Under the pieces are notes generated by a model. The model saw only the letters and a program-made list of their open reading frames with translations. It did no database searches and was not told where the DNA came from. A stretch of DNA of 64,000 nt from Gadus chalcogrammus (Eukaryota; Chordata; Actinopteri; Gadiformes; Gadidae), in the NCBI RefSeq assembly GCF_026213295.1, contig NC_079421.1, positions 21,885,757 to 21,949,756 on the forward strand, in the 5' to 3' direction. The position numbers and the translations under genes were made by a program. The stretch's first letter is position 1; every line of letters begins with the position of its first letter. Positions 45,176 to 61,917 of the stretch are shown piece after piece.

Positions 45176-46644
45176 TTATTACAATATCAGTGAATTATTG
45201 TGTTAACAGGCTAAGCTTTGGTTCTGACTGAAGCCTGAATACAATACAGTTACGTTTAATTATGTAACCTGTCATTAATCATTATTTCAATCTTTTTTTA
45301 GTATAATACAAATATGTTTAATTGTCAAAAAGATTGTTACGTGCTCCTACTAATTACTTGTGACCCCTGGAGAGTTTAGTTCCCCTCTCTCTGCGACTTT
45401 CAAGATAAACAGGATGTCACCGCAAAACAAACACGGAACAAACATGAACTGTCAGCATCAATATCCTCTAAAAGGAGGCGGGTCTTATCTAAACACAGTG
45501 CTTCAGGATGCAGGAAGTGAACAGTGCTCAGAGTTGTTTCAGGATACCAATAAAGAGTGAGGGCAATGATGTTGTATATGAAGTGTGCAAACACTGTGGC
45601 GATATACAATGTCTACAAGGAGCTTAACCCTCTTTGACACTTTAATGCATCCATGTTTTGGAAACGTTACTTTTTAAGGCGGTGTTACCGTGTCCCGGTT
45701 TGATACTCTAGTCAGCCCTCATGGAAGGCCTATTGTCCAATCAAATTACTCGGTAGGAACTAACTGTCATATAATGTGTACTTTATCATTGAATTGTGTG
45801 TGGAGCTGTGGTGCAATGACAGGTTAAACAGCATGTGTTCAACTGCTAGTCAACCACCATAGTTGATACAGTTGTTCTTCTTATTGTTAACATATTGGTT
45901 ATAAACGCTCCCTCTGTATGGTCACAATATTTCCCCTTTGATATGAAGGAAAGACTGTGTGTTAGATGAGGATATTTCAGTACGACTCTCTCTGGACACT
46001 GCCCTATTTGTGTCCCCACCAAACAGTAGACATGAATATGTGCACAATGGCTTTACAAAAACACATCATAAATAGTTTAAACCCGTTTCTATGTGCTTTG
46101 GTCAAGAGTGTTTCATGTCTTGAATCCACGCTCAAAACTCACTTTGCACTGGCCTAATTTACACAGCAACCAAATTATTAAATATATTTCTCGTTGCTTT
46201 TGAAACTGCTATAGTACAACTTTGGTTCCTGCAGCCGGAGCGCCTTTGATTCCCGCAGTAAGGGGAGCAAAGCGGGTTATGTTTATCCTTTTGTTGTGCC
46301 TTTTGCAAGAGCAGCACAACACCACAAGCCTGCCTCTCCTTCAACCCCCGTCCCAACAGCATCGACGAAGGGGAACAACGCACAGTTTTCATTCTTCTCC
46401 TTCATTTATTCATTAACAACTGGCATTCGACCCTTTCCTAGAATAAGGCATGTTAGGGCCTTCCTTGTTCTCTTCCTTCACAGACTCCTCTATATGTGGG
46501 ACGGTTCAAAGCAGGGTTTGAACCGGAAGCAGAGATAGATGAGGTGACGCTCCTGAAGCTTTGCCTTTACTAAAACAGGGTTTGGGTGGGATTGGGCGAA
46601 AGGTATTATTATGATCGACAAACTGCTTTAAACAAGGCAATATG

Positions 46645-46646
<2 letters not shown>
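45176..46646. other. Unique intron sequence
   Basis: No exon recognised. The frame around 45360-45560 is short and without a known domain, though it could belong to the neighbouring hAT relic. Confidence 0.35.

Positions 46647-46731
<85 letters not shown>
46647..46731. repeat. (CA)42 microsatellite
   Basis: Pure CA array. Confidence 0.98.
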
Positions 46732-46734
<3 letters not shown>

Positions 46735-47260
46735 CCCTAATTGAAGTAATGGCAGGGGATAAGGTGGCTGTCCCTCTTAATTCTGTTGCATATTTGGTTC
46801 CTCACTCTTCTACTTTCCTTCTTGTCCCCGCATGGTTCAGCTCCTAATTTGTCAAACGGATTGGCTTGACTCTGACTCATCCTCGCGTGTTTTTTAATTG
46901 CATCAGTGGAAATGAGCACTGGGCCTTCTGGGGGACGTTATCATGATGGAGATGGCTCTCCGCTCTCCGCTCAGTCCAGCCTGTTCCAGCTCTTTGTTCA
47001 GCAGCCTGGCCGTGGTTCCTCACCGCAAGCCTTGGCACGTGGGGTGTTCCCTTCCCTGCCTTGTTTGTATTTCATTCTTCTTTTTCCCTCCTCGTTAATA
47101 CACTCCTCATCCATATGGAAGAAGACGATTAGCTTACGTTCCCTCAGTCCATTGTAGCCGTTATTGAACATGATGACGCCGTGTGTGTGGACTCAAGCAG
47201 TCTATCTCAGAAGGTCACGTCTGTCAAGTTATCTGCAGGTCGCAGCGGCATGTATGCTAA
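46732..47260. other. Unique intron sequence
   Basis: No recognised feature. Confidence 0.4.
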
Positions 47261-47284
47261 CACACGCACACGCAAACAGACACA

Positions 47285-47323
<39 letters not shown>

Positions 47324-47324
47324 A

Positions 47325-47411
<87 letters not shown>
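47261..47411. repeat. (CA)n microsatellite
   Basis: Two CA arrays (47288-47317 and 47326-47410) separated by AACAGAGA. Confidence 0.97.
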
Positions 47412-47412
<1 letters not shown>

Positions 47413-48116
47413 AAACGACAGAGAAACAGACAGTCGATTTATATAAACATCCTGGGTTCCAGAGATGGCCGGCCACTGTCCCCAACCTTCCCCCCTTTTA
47501 GACTGAGTTTCTTCGTCGCCCTTCCCCGCAAGTGTGGAGATTATTTAAAACGCGATTCCTTAAAAAATAAATCTCAATTTTCCGCCGTAACCTTTGTCGG
47601 AGTCGCGTGGAATGAGAGAGCGAGCATTTTTCCATTACGCTTTCCCCGCCGTAAATCGACAATAAAATTACCCCCTCTCTCAACAAATGAGTGAACATAA
47701 CCAATGACATGTTCACATTACTGCCCATGATTTGCTATTGTACGCCATGCAGCATCATCGGCAGCCCCACTTCCCCCCCCCCCCCCACCCCTCCACCCCA
47801 TGTCAGCCGACGCTAATGACAGAAACACAAGGAACGTGGAGGTCACTCACTCACTCCATCCCTCCCCACTACCACACTAAGGATCCTCGCTGCTGAAACG
47901 CTGCTTTCTGTACGGCGGCTGATTGATGCTCCCTTCGTGTTGTTTACTATCTCTCCATGTGTTATGGGGTGTTGTTCGCAGAAGTGTGCTCTGTCGGTCC
48001 CGGCCTGTACGGGTACTGATACTGTAAATTACTTAAAGCGCTGACGGGATTCCCCCAGTGCAACACATCACCTGGACATAAATTGTATGCTTGCGCAAAT
48101 GTTAGGATATTGTGTA
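47412..48116. other. Unique intron sequence with a C-run
   Basis: C-rich run at 47774-47790. No coding signal. Confidence 0.4.
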
Positions 48117-51469
<3,353 letters not shown>

Positions 51470-51594
51470 TGCCCGCTGAGATCCTGAGCAGCAGTCTGAG
51501 CAACATGGAGAAACAGATCCAGCGGCTCGAAAGCGACATCAAGAACTTCCCCAAGACAGACGACGACCAAGATAAGTTCGTGGAGAAGTTGTCG
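51470..51594 (+). CDS. diaph2: Formin DIAPH2, FH2-domain exon D (41 codons + 2 bases)
   Basis: The exon starts two bases into a codon: G from exon C plus TG gives Val. It encodes PAEILSSSLSNMEKQIQRLE, then SDIKNFPKTDDDQDKFVEKLS. This aligns with the C-terminal FH2 helix of diaphanous formins (VSA-x-I/L-L, M-x-x-Q-I, E-R-D-I-x-x-FP, DKFVEKM-T/S). N-M-E-x-Q-I and DIK-x-FP are closest to DIAPH2. The family sequence should continue with SF-x-K-x-A-x-EQY, but this is not found in the remaining 12.4 kb. I place the exon end after TCG at 51594 because the family break is there and the next nine bases are an exact U12-type donor. If that intron were retained, the frame would stay open for 141 more codons, to TAA at 52018-52020. 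Confidence 0.92.
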
Positions 51595-51603
51595 ATATCC
51601 TTT
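51595..51603 (+). promoter_or_regulatory. U12-type (AT-AC) splice donor
   Basis: ATATCCTTT matches the minor-spliceosome 5' splice site consensus at every position and lies exactly where the FH2 coding match stops, in phase 0. No GT donor of normal strength is placed to join this exon in frame to the expected next residues. The partner branch site (TTCCTTAAC type) and AC acceptor were not found before base 64000. Confidence 0.8.
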
Positions 51604-52562
51604 GTGTCGCTACGTTCGGGGCGAGGGGGGGTTCGTCCGCGGTTGGTCTGTGTACGTGGGGTGTGGCGAGGGAACAGCCACCAGACGCCCAGGTTCCCCA
51701 TGCGGCTACACCTCGTACACACGGTCGGCTGGACCCTGACGTGTGTCTTTATGTGTTTTCTGCCTGCAAAGCGGAGCGGCACTAAAAGTCTCTGGGTGTG
51801 TGATGGCTGGGGCCCAGGGGAAGGGCTGCAGCGTAGCTCTGCTGCGGGGCCCCTGAGAGCCCCATCACATCTTTCTCCTCACAACTCCTCCCAGCGTCCC
51901 CTGAGTGAAATCACGCCCCTGGCTATTTTTTTTCGATCCTACTTTGCTGTGCTGCTCCACCACCACCGCCACCGCCACCGTCGCCACAACCACAACTGCC
52001 AGTCTCCCGGGGCTCGCTAATGGGGGTGGAGACGGGGGCTCCGACTTACCACGGGTCCCCGTGATTTCATCTCCTGGCTGGTCACAGCCACAGCCACAGC
52101 CCCCCCCCCCCCACCCCCACCCCCACGCGGCTATCTGCAGGCTATCAGCTCCGGTGGCACCACTCCCGTCTCCACAGCAGAGAGCTCTATCTGCAGTCAA
52201 GTGCGGGAGCCCTCGCTTTGAATTAGCTGTGGCCTCGTCGCCCTGCGTGATACAACCTCTGCTCATCTCCCTCTCCCTCTAATATCTCATAATGATTCAT
52301 GTAGTTTTTATGAATTTATTTATTCATTCAATAGGTGAAAGCCGTTTGTTCTTCTTTTTTTCCTTTTTTTTTTCCTCTTCATCCGATGTGTTTCCTCCGT
52401 GTTGGTACGTGGGTACGGAGTCGTATGGCAGCGTTTCAACCCTCCTTCTCACTGTTGTCTTTTATTTGCCCTGGCGGCTGAGAGAACGAGGCGGGCCGGG
52501 GAAGAGGAAGAGGAAGAGGAAGAGGCTGGTGTTCTCAACAGCTAGTCTGCACTTTTTCGGTT
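51604..52562. other. Start of the presumed minor intron
   Basis: GC-rich and CpG-rich in parts (51610-51800). A C-rich tract of CCCCCCCCCCACCCCCAC type lies at 52100-52125. CCACCGCCACCG repeats occur near 51960-51985. A GAAGAG repeat is at 52500-52525. No coding similarity. Confidence 0.4.
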
Positions 52563-52738
<176 letters not shown>

Positions 52739-53103
52739 ACCAGCACCTCCAACACCGCCTCCCAGTGTCAGCATCGATTCCCGGGCTCCTCTGGGAGCCG
52801 CTGGGCTGAGTGAGAGGAAATGGAGAGGTCCAGATCTACTGCAGCCGGGGGGCCCTCCCTCACTGTCTGGGGTTCCTCCCCAGAGGGAGCCTATGGCTGT
52901 TCATGACCAGAAAACTACAGCCTCCTGCAGCACCTCCGACCCAGCGGGGCCTGTTCGCCTGGCGGCCATCTTGGTTGCTAACGCCGAGCTTAGAGGGCTC
53001 GCAGAGTGAATGTGGATGAGCAGCAGCATGCTAGTGCTAGTCCTCAAAGCTAGCCACCACAGGGAGAAGGCCGATACACAACCTAGACGACGTATGTAAT
53101 CGC
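52739..53103. other. Unique intron sequence
   Basis: GC-rich. No recognised feature. Confidence 0.4.
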
Positions 53104-53166
53104 ATTTACATTCAGGGCATTTAGCAGACGCTTTTATCCAAAGTGACTTACAATCAGTACATTTGT
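53104..53166 (+). repeat. Common teleost interspersed repeat
   Basis: TTACATTCAGGGCATTTAGC continues AGACGCTTTTATCCAAAGTG and ACTTACAATCAGTACATTT. This 'GGCATTTAGCAGACGCTTTTATCCAAAGCGACTTACA' type sequence recurs through many fish genomes. I cannot name its class with confidence. Confidence 0.65.
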
Positions 53167-53763
53167 CAGAAGAAAACGTAGGGTTTGTTTGTGTAAAGAC
53201 CTGCCTGATGCAGGGTTCTCTTGTCTATAAAGAGAAGCAGGCAGGTGGGTAATAGTTTTGTGCAAAATGGCCTCTGTTAGGTTTCCAACTGCGTTAAGTC
53301 TCACACGTAGTTAAGTCTCCAGACGCCGTTATGTCTCCGACGTAGTTAATTCCCCGTCAGTGTCGAGTCTCCGACGCTGTTCGCTCGTCCCATCCCCCCC
53401 GTCATGTCTGACGGATGGATGTGACGCTCATCCATTTGTCTTCATGCTTTGATTTTTCTTCTTTCTTTTTCGCAGCCGACGACAGAATCACTCGGTCCGC
53501 TGTTTTCAATTTTCCTCTCTGTGGCAGAGGGAATCAATGAGGAATCGGAGAGAATAAAATTACAAAGTGCACACTCGTCCTGGCCCTGGGTTAGCTCCCT
53601 GGAGGGTTCTCCATGTGTTCCCAGCCCCCGTAGGAGACGGGACGGTGCAATCCAGAGTGTAACGATGGCCGCGAGGTGGAGGATTCACACCCGCCAAAGT
53701 TTATAATTCCGGCAAAAAGAGGACTTAATATCGGACTATTTATTTTTGTTTGTCATCGAAGCC
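53167..53763. other. Unique intron sequence with GTTAAGTCTCC-like units
   Basis: GTTAAGTCTC, GTTAAGTCTCC, GTTATGTCTCC and GTTAATTCCCC recur at about 20-25-base spacing across 53290-53360, a worn minisatellite. The AG at 53475 (CTTTTTCGCAG) looks like an acceptor, but what follows is not FH2. Confidence 0.45.
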
Positions 53764-53845
53764 TGTGTGTGTTTGCCTCTGTCTGTGTCTGTGTGTGTTT
53801 GCTGTGTGTGTTTGCTGTGTGTGTGTGTCTGTGTGTTTCTCTGTT

Positions 53846-53884
<39 letters not shown>

Positions 53885-53960
53885 CTGTGTGTGTGTCCGT
53901 CTGGGTCTCTGTTTTTGTGTGACTCCGTGTGTTTGCCGTGTTTGTGTATGTGTGTGCATT
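53764..53960. repeat. Degenerate (TG)n region
   Basis: TGTGTG arrays interrupted by TTTGC, CTGT and CCGT units. Confidence 0.92.
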
Positions 53961-55560
<1,600 letters not shown>

Positions 55561-55931
55561 CGCCCACCCTCCCCCCTCCACACCCTCCCTCCCTCCCCTG
55601 GCTCCACGGCGGCTCCCTGGAGGAGGAGGGGGGGAGGAGGATGAGGGGGAGGAGGGAGGAGGGGGAGGAGGAGGCGGGGTCAGACAGGGGACTCTGCATA
55701 CCGGGACGTTAACGGCGCTGGGATCGCTGGTCGGGGCGGGGCCGGCGGTGATCGATCAGGCCCGCTAAGGTGTGATGGATCTCTGGTCGGACCCTCCTAC
55801 ATCTCCCCCCCCCCCCCCCCCCCCCCCCCCCGACGCCGGGAGTCAAGCCTCTGATATTTAGCTTAACCTTTCGAGTCCCGGAGGGGCTGACAATTTGTAA
55901 ATGAGTATGTCCCCCCCCCCCCCCCCACCCC
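55561..55931. repeat. GGA-rich purine tract and C-runs
   Basis: An almost pure purine tract of GGAGGAGG(G)n units covers 55617-55680, preceded by CCCTCC pyrimidine repeats (55558-55600). Poly-C runs follow at 55805-55831 (27 bases) and 55911-55931. Confidence 0.92.
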
Positions 55932-56849
55932 CGCTCTGCTGGTGTCAGGGCGGGCTTCTTCTGCCCATCAGGGGGGGCCGGCCCCCACCATGAAGCTGTC
56001 TGCAGACATGTTGTGGAACAGAACATATGATGTCGCTATTATTGAAGATAGCTGTGATATGATATTATAGCTATCCAATTCTCCTTATGTATGGCCCTGT
56101 GATGTAGGGAGAACTCTTCAGATGTCTCTGCATGCGGATCCCCCATCGCCAGTGTGTGTTCAGCTCTTAACGCTCGTAAACACATACATATACATATTGA
56201 TTTCTTTCAGCGTCCTCCATCAGACATACAATGAGTACATATACTAAAGCCTGCATTTCAAAATCGGAAACAAATCCCTTATTTTTTAATACCGCTTATA
56301 AAATAAGTACAACAGACATGGGAGAGATGTTTTTTGTTAGGTTAGTGCTATTCAAACTTGATCGCATTAGCTATTTGTCTAACTCTTCACTTTGTTTGTT
56401 TCCAACCATTTTTTATTTTTGAAATGGTGTTCATGTTTACATTGTTTGCTCCATTTAGAATCTGCTCAAATCCCTTCACTTGATTTAAGCCATTCAACAT
56501 TTCTTCACGTCCTACGGAAAATGCGTTATATAGTTTTATCAGTTTCGCTGTGGCCTTGCAGTGGCCTGCTTTGTGTTTCTGATCAGGGCCGTGTCAGAGC
56601 GGCCCTGAGTGTTCCTCTTGTCACTCGCGTCCTTGAACAACATCCACGAGGCTCGTCGGAGCTCCTCTGCATCCTCATGCATCCCTGGGTTGACTCATTC
56701 GGAGCTCGGGTCCGTTTTATTCAACCAGCGCTGAATAGACGACACAAACATCCTTGAGACCCCTTTGTCCGTGTGAATACCAGGTCCCAGGTCGGCCACC
56801 TGCTCGCTGGAGCCTCTGTGCAGGTCACTGCTCAAGAGATCGCTGTAAA

Positions 56850-56850
<1 letters not shown>
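55932..56850. other. Unique intron sequence
   Basis: No exon or transposon recognised. AT-rich at 56260-56470. Confidence 0.4.
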
Positions 56851-56880
<30 letters not shown>

Positions 56881-57028
56881 GGAGTGAGTGTGTTGGTGTT
56901 TCTGAGTTTGGCAGACAGAGAAACAACCAGGAATCTTATCCTACAAAAGCCCACACTACCTCGACCACCTAAACACACGCACACAAACACACACACACGC
57001 ACACACAAACACACACTCATACACCAAC
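56851..57028. repeat. (TG)n and (CA)n pair
   Basis: A TG repeat (56851-56897) and a CA repeat (56972-57027) face each other about 75 bases apart and are complementary in the transcript. Confidence 0.92.
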
Positions 57029-57574
57029 ACCCCATCCACCTTCCTGCTCCCCGTTTGGTATCATCGACAGATGCATTTACACAGGTAGCCATGTCAGGAC
57101 CTAGATCCAGGAGGCACCTCTCCGCTATGCCTTTGACCGAGTAGGGGGGTGGGGGGGGGGTTACTTAGCTGAAGACGACCTTAAAGTCTGTTAAATGACG
57201 TGAAGCGAGCCCACCGCTCCTTAGGAGTTAAATCCTGGTTCCCCCCCTCTCTGAGAAGCCCCCTAGGTCGGTTCATGCGGGTGGTCTGGCAGGGATACGT
57301 TAGTTCAGTTGTCCTCCACTGCTCTGTCATTGGGGCCGACTCGTTCTCATGGTCATTGTGTCGTGACCCACTTTTATACAACTCAAACCAACATAATCTA
57401 CTCCTCCGAAATGTGCTAGTAAACACACATGCACAATGTAAACATCAAAACAAGCAAAATGAAAGTAATATCTTCATCCCTGCATTCAAAGGATATAACT
57501 AGCAATAAAAAATAGAAGAGGATCAAATAATACAAATGTATATATTTGTATTTTTTATTTTCTTTTGACCACAC
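57029..57574. other. Intron sequence, possibly hAT body
   Basis: A G run lies at 57146-57159. 57360-57574 may be the interior of the hAT element whose end lies at 57644. GTCGTGACCCAC at 57359-57370 resembles its terminal motif. Confidence 0.3.
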
Positions 57575-57644
57575 ACTCCGCGACCCATTCAGAACAAATC
57601 CCCAAACAACTTTAGGGTCGCGACCCACCAGTTAGGAAACACTG
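57575..57644 (-). mobile_element. hAT-Charlie-like transposon end
   Basis: On the minus strand it begins at 57644 with CAGTGTTTCCTAACTGGTGG followed by GTCGCGACCC. This end type ('CAGTGGTTCCCAACTGGGGGTCGCGACCC') is characteristic of hAT-Charlie/Tip100-type elements. The other end and target duplication were not identified, so the fragment length is unknown. Confidence 0.6.
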
Positions 57645-58349
57645 TTAGTTTGTTTGTGGATCATGAAGTAGGTCAATTAGTTCAGCCAGCATGCGTTCAT
57701 TTGTTTATGTTTGTGCTTGAAATGAAAGTTGGCCAAATGAGTTGGTGGCACTCTCAGTGGCCTCCCTCTATTTTATTTTATTCTTTTCAAGTGCCGTGTG
57801 ATGTCCCCCAACCACACACACAAACACACAAAGTTGCATGCACACTCACGCACGCACGCACGCACGCACTCACACACACAGCTCTCTCCCAATCTCCCTC
57901 TTCATCTTATTCTCAGTGCCTAACTCTAAGTGTTTTCTTTTAATGAAATTCACTGTAAACGGTGTAGCCAATTAATTGTAGCACAGATAAGCCCTGCAGC
58001 CTTTTAATTACAGAGAAATCACTGGGAACTAAAGTAAATAAATAGTGGTGATATAAACAGACCCTTTTCCCTAGTTGCTCTCCGCGATCACATCTCACGT
58101 GCTGCCCTGTGAATCCAGTCTCGGTTTTGGTCGAAGGATAGGCTATTAAAAATTGCAACCATAATAAATTATTGTTTGCTCTTATCTGGCAGATGCCACT
58201 TAGGGACGTGAAGTTTTTAATTAACCATTGTCAACGCGTGTCCGTCTAACTGAACAGCATCTGCGAAATGACAATAAATGTCCAAATATTTATCAAGGGG
58301 AGGGGGAATATCTGCATACAAACAAAGCAATTGAAAGGGTTTTTGTGTC

Positions 58350-58350
<1 letters not shown>
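57645..58350. other. Unique intron sequence with short CA repeats
   Basis: CACACAAAC and (CGCA)n at about 57812-57880. The rest is unique and AT-rich (57940-58220). Confidence 0.4.
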
Positions 58351-58351
<1 letters not shown>

Positions 58352-58398
<47 letters not shown>

Positions 58399-58452
58399 GT
58401 GTGTGTGTGTGTGTGTTTGCGTGTGGTTGTGCACATGTACGTGTGTGTGTGT
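58352..58452. repeat. (TG)n microsatellite
   Basis: TG array with ATGTATG and TTTGCG interruptions. Confidence 0.95.
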
Positions 58453-60202
58453 CTTGTCTTTCCCCAAAAATGAATGAATCCTGTCCATGTGTTGCTTCTG
58501 ATATCGTTTAGCGTATGCTAATTAACGTAATGGTCTTGATCTGTGGAGAGAAGGGGAGTGTGTGTGTCTGTGTGACAAGGACGTGTTGAATGTGTGGCAG
58601 AGTGCCGGTAATCAAAACCATATATACCCTGAGTTCAGCCTTTGCAATTTGGTGACACCTGCTGCTGTGTGGGACTTAATGATAGAGTGGGCCAAGCCGG
58701 CTTTAATTCAGGGGAACGCTATACATAGTATTCCAAGATCAGGTAGAGTCTCCAAGGGCTTCAGGGACAAACATTTAAAGCTTAAGTGAGTGTTGACCCC
58801 CAAACTGATTGTGCTTCAATATACCTGGAGTAAAAGCAGACAGAAACCTTTGAAACACAGCATAAAGAGACTTTATCCTTGGGGTTCCAATGCTACAGTG
58901 GATCCCTCTGATATGAAGGGAATGGATGCAATATGGTGCCAGTAGTAGAGGAAAAAACGAAAAGCAGAACTTTGTGAATAATGTGTGTGGAAAGTAGCAG
59001 TTGTAAAGAATCAATTAAAATGCACTTTGACTCACCTTGAAGGGCAGAGAAATGCATCTAAACAGAGTAACAAAGTCCAAAGTACATTAGGCATGTTGCA
59101 TTTTTCAGATTTTTTTTACTTCAAAACATATCCTACTCTAAGGTCATGTTTTTACTGTACTTTAGATGTTTACAGTTTCACGAGCATTGCCTCGAACATC
59201 ACAGACGGCCAAACACAATAAGCCTCTCCTATTTTAGATCCATGGTTTCCACGTCTTCCACACGTACGTGCTGGTGTGTGAAATGGAGTCATGAACCATC
59301 CAAACGATCTCCCAGCAATAAACCTCAAACACCAATGAAAACGCTCGACACAACTGACACATTTATTTAATATTTTTCCAGAAATCTCGGGATGGGGGGC
59401 GTGAGGGGGGGGGGGGGGGGGTGAACACATGTACTGCTTAGTGTGACAACGCGTATCCCATGACGACCGTCTCCGCCATGCCCGTCGCCGGGGACTCCGT
59501 CGGCGGACAGGAGCCCCTCAATGCCCCCTGGTCATTATACAAGTGAGTTTCCTCGAAGTCGCCCAATCACTATCTTGTTAGGCTGTGACACGAGGCCCCT
59601 GATGTGGCAGCTCTATTAGCCAGCGGAGTGCACTCTGCAGACAGGCTGCCTGGCCCCGTGACTCCCCACGGGTTGACGGGGTGGGGCAGGGGAATGTGGG
59701 GGTGTGGGGGGAGACGGGGGGAGCTAACTGCCCAGAATATCTTTCTTTTTTTTCTTTTTGGGGGTGTTTCTGGGAAACAGTGTTTCTGTGTATCGTAGCC
59801 TCGGGATGTCTTGGAACAGGTCTCCCTCGGGGATCTCTGTGAGGGAGGAAGTCAGGCCTGCTGTCTTCTGACCCACCCACTTATATCCCTGAGCAGACTC
59901 CTACTGTGCGCTGAGGAACAGGGCTTTGAGGCGGCGATGGGGGGTGGAAGGCCGCCGTTTGGACGGAGAAGCTTTATGAGGTCGGGCCTAGGGGGAGCGG
60001 CCGCTCACACAGATGTGTTTCCCCCTCCTACTCAGCCTCATGTGAACGTAGTCATCCAAACGAGCACAAAATAATAGGCGTTGGTTTGAAATTGAACCGA
60101 ACAAAAGTGAATACAAAGAGGACAAAGGACAGACTCACACAAACACAGAACACCTGTGGCGGAGCAGGAAGGGGCCACACAGGTGTGGTCAGCTCCTGAT
60201 CT
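58453..60202. other. Unique intron sequence
   Basis: A G run lies at 59404-59422. GC/G-rich patches occur at 59680-59720 and 59930-59950. No exon recognised. Confidence 0.4.
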
Positions 60203-60222
60203 TTAAAGGTCCCATGGCATGC
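60203..60222 (+). mobile_element. TTAA-type MITE end (fragment)
   Basis: TTAAAGGTCCCATGGCATG is the end of a well-known fish TTAA-target MITE family. Only this end is visible. About 60 bases later the minisatellite begins, and no matching right end was found. Confidence 0.5.
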
Positions 60223-60284
60223 CACCAGGTGTGGTGTGATTGGCCTCATAGGGATTCCTCATAGCATAGCATCATAGCATGGGC

Positions 60285-60597
60285 TTATAGCATAATCTCC
60301 TAGCCTAGCCTTATAGCATCGTCTCCTAGCCTAGCCTTATAGCATCATCTCCTAGCCTAGCCTTATAGCATCATCTCCTAGCCTAGCCTTATACCATCAT
60401 CTCCTAGCCTAGCCTCATAGCATCATCTCCTAGCCTAGCCTCATAACATTATCTCCTAGCCTAGCCTTATAGCATCATCTCCTAGCCTAGCCTTATAGCA
60501 TCATCTCCTAGCCTAGCCTTATAGCATCGTCTCCTAGCCTAGCCTTATAGCATCATCTCCTAGCCTAGCCTTATAGCATCGTCTCCTAGCCTAGCGT
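60285..60597. repeat. 26-bp minisatellite, about 12 copies
   Basis: Regular 26-base units of TTATAGCATCATCTCCTAGC plus CTAGCC begin at 60285 and repeat at 60311, 60337, 60363 and onward to 60597. They differ at one or two positions (CATCGT/CATCAT, TTATAG/TCATAG/TTATAC). Spacing is uniform throughout. Degenerate 5' copies may begin near 60255. Confidence 0.96.
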
Positions 60598-61503
60598 GCC
60601 CGTCTAACGGCGTCCTCCCCTGATTATCCCAGACACTGGGTGCTGAGGACCGGCTACAGCTCCAATCTGCACCTCATTACTTTCCCAAAAGGCCCGGGCT
60701 TAGCGCGGGGTAATAGACAGAGGGCCCCTTCGCCCTCATTTGTCACGGGCTCCTGGGTCTGAGGCAGAGCCCCCCCTTGAGCACTTGTTGCCGAGTGCTA
60801 ATCCCGCGCGAGACACCAGCACGCTCCTCTGCTTAGCAAACCTCACTCTCTGCCCGTCATGGCTCATGATTTCACTTTCATTTGATGTTTTAATGAAATC
60901 CCAGAGACTGCCGCTGACTGGCAGGCCCCCATTGTGGGGAATTATTCCGTTCTAAGTGCAAGTGGTGGAAACGCGACTCGCCAGTTGTGTGTTTGTTCGC
61001 TTCTTCGCTTCACAACAAGACAGTGGCTGCACTGCACCGAGCAGCCGCGGTGGCTCCCCCGTACAGAGATGTGTGGTGGACAAAGCCATCGTTAACACCT
61101 CGTTAGTGTCCGTGGTTATGCCTCCTAATGGCGCGTACACAATTACAACGCTGCGGAAAAACGCACAACCCTTAATTCTAATACAACTCATACGGCAGGA
61201 ATTTAGATTTTTATGTATCAGATAACATGTTTTTAATTTCGCTCGCTGCTGTACAGAGGGGAAATTTATGCAATTGCTGACATTTATTCCTCTGCAGACC
61301 ACAAAATATGAACCACCGGCACCATTTATTCAGTTCATTGCAAATAACTGCTACAGGGCAGTAGCCAAAAACGCTAGGGAGTGATTGCTGATGAAAAGGC
61401 TTGCGTATCATTAGCCAAAGTTACCAAATGTACCAGATGAACCCTCGCTCCCCTTCCACAATGTAAATCAAATGAAAGCACTGCTAATGTTGTTCTCCAC
61501 AAC
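60598..61503. other. Unique intron sequence
   Basis: 60620-60955 is repeat-free and complex, as is 61080-61330. Both are possible conserved noncoding elements but untested. No FH2 continuation is present. Confidence 0.35.
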
Positions 61504-61642
61504 ACCCCCCCCCCCCCCCCCCCCACGCTGTCGAGGAAGCTCTGCTTGTTCTGTGATGGGCACTGTTGTGTTCCTCTCTCTCTCTCTCTCTGTTCTCTCT
61601 CTCTCTCTCTCTCTCTCTCCTCTCTGTTCTCTCTCTCTCTCT

Positions 61643-61696
<54 letters not shown>

Positions 61697-61733
61697 GCCC
61701 TCTCCCCCCTCTCTCTCGCTCTCTCACTCTTTC

Positions 61734-61768
<35 letters not shown>

Positions 61769-61820
61769 CTCTCCCCCCCTCTTTTTCTCTCTCTCTCGCC
61801 CCCCCCCCTCTCTCTCTCCC

Positions 61821-61893
<73 letters not shown>

Positions 61894-61917
61894 CTCTCTC
61901 TCTCTCTCTCTCTCTCC
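61504..61917. repeat. Poly-C and (CT)n tract
   Basis: C20 (61505-61524), then CT arrays with GTTCT and CGCCC interruptions (61576-61917). Frames here are Ser-Leu or Arg-Glu repeats only. Confidence 0.97.

Noticed and set aside
45360..45610. Possible BED-finger-like piece (YEVCKHCGD) of a hAT transposase
   Set aside because: Only one Cys pair and no histidine pair at proper spacing; too short to support.
53476..53706. Possible exon after the acceptor-like CTTTTTCGCAG
   Set aside because: The following residues do not resemble FH2 or any formin segment, and the AG would be a major-class site not suited to the upstream AT-AC donor.
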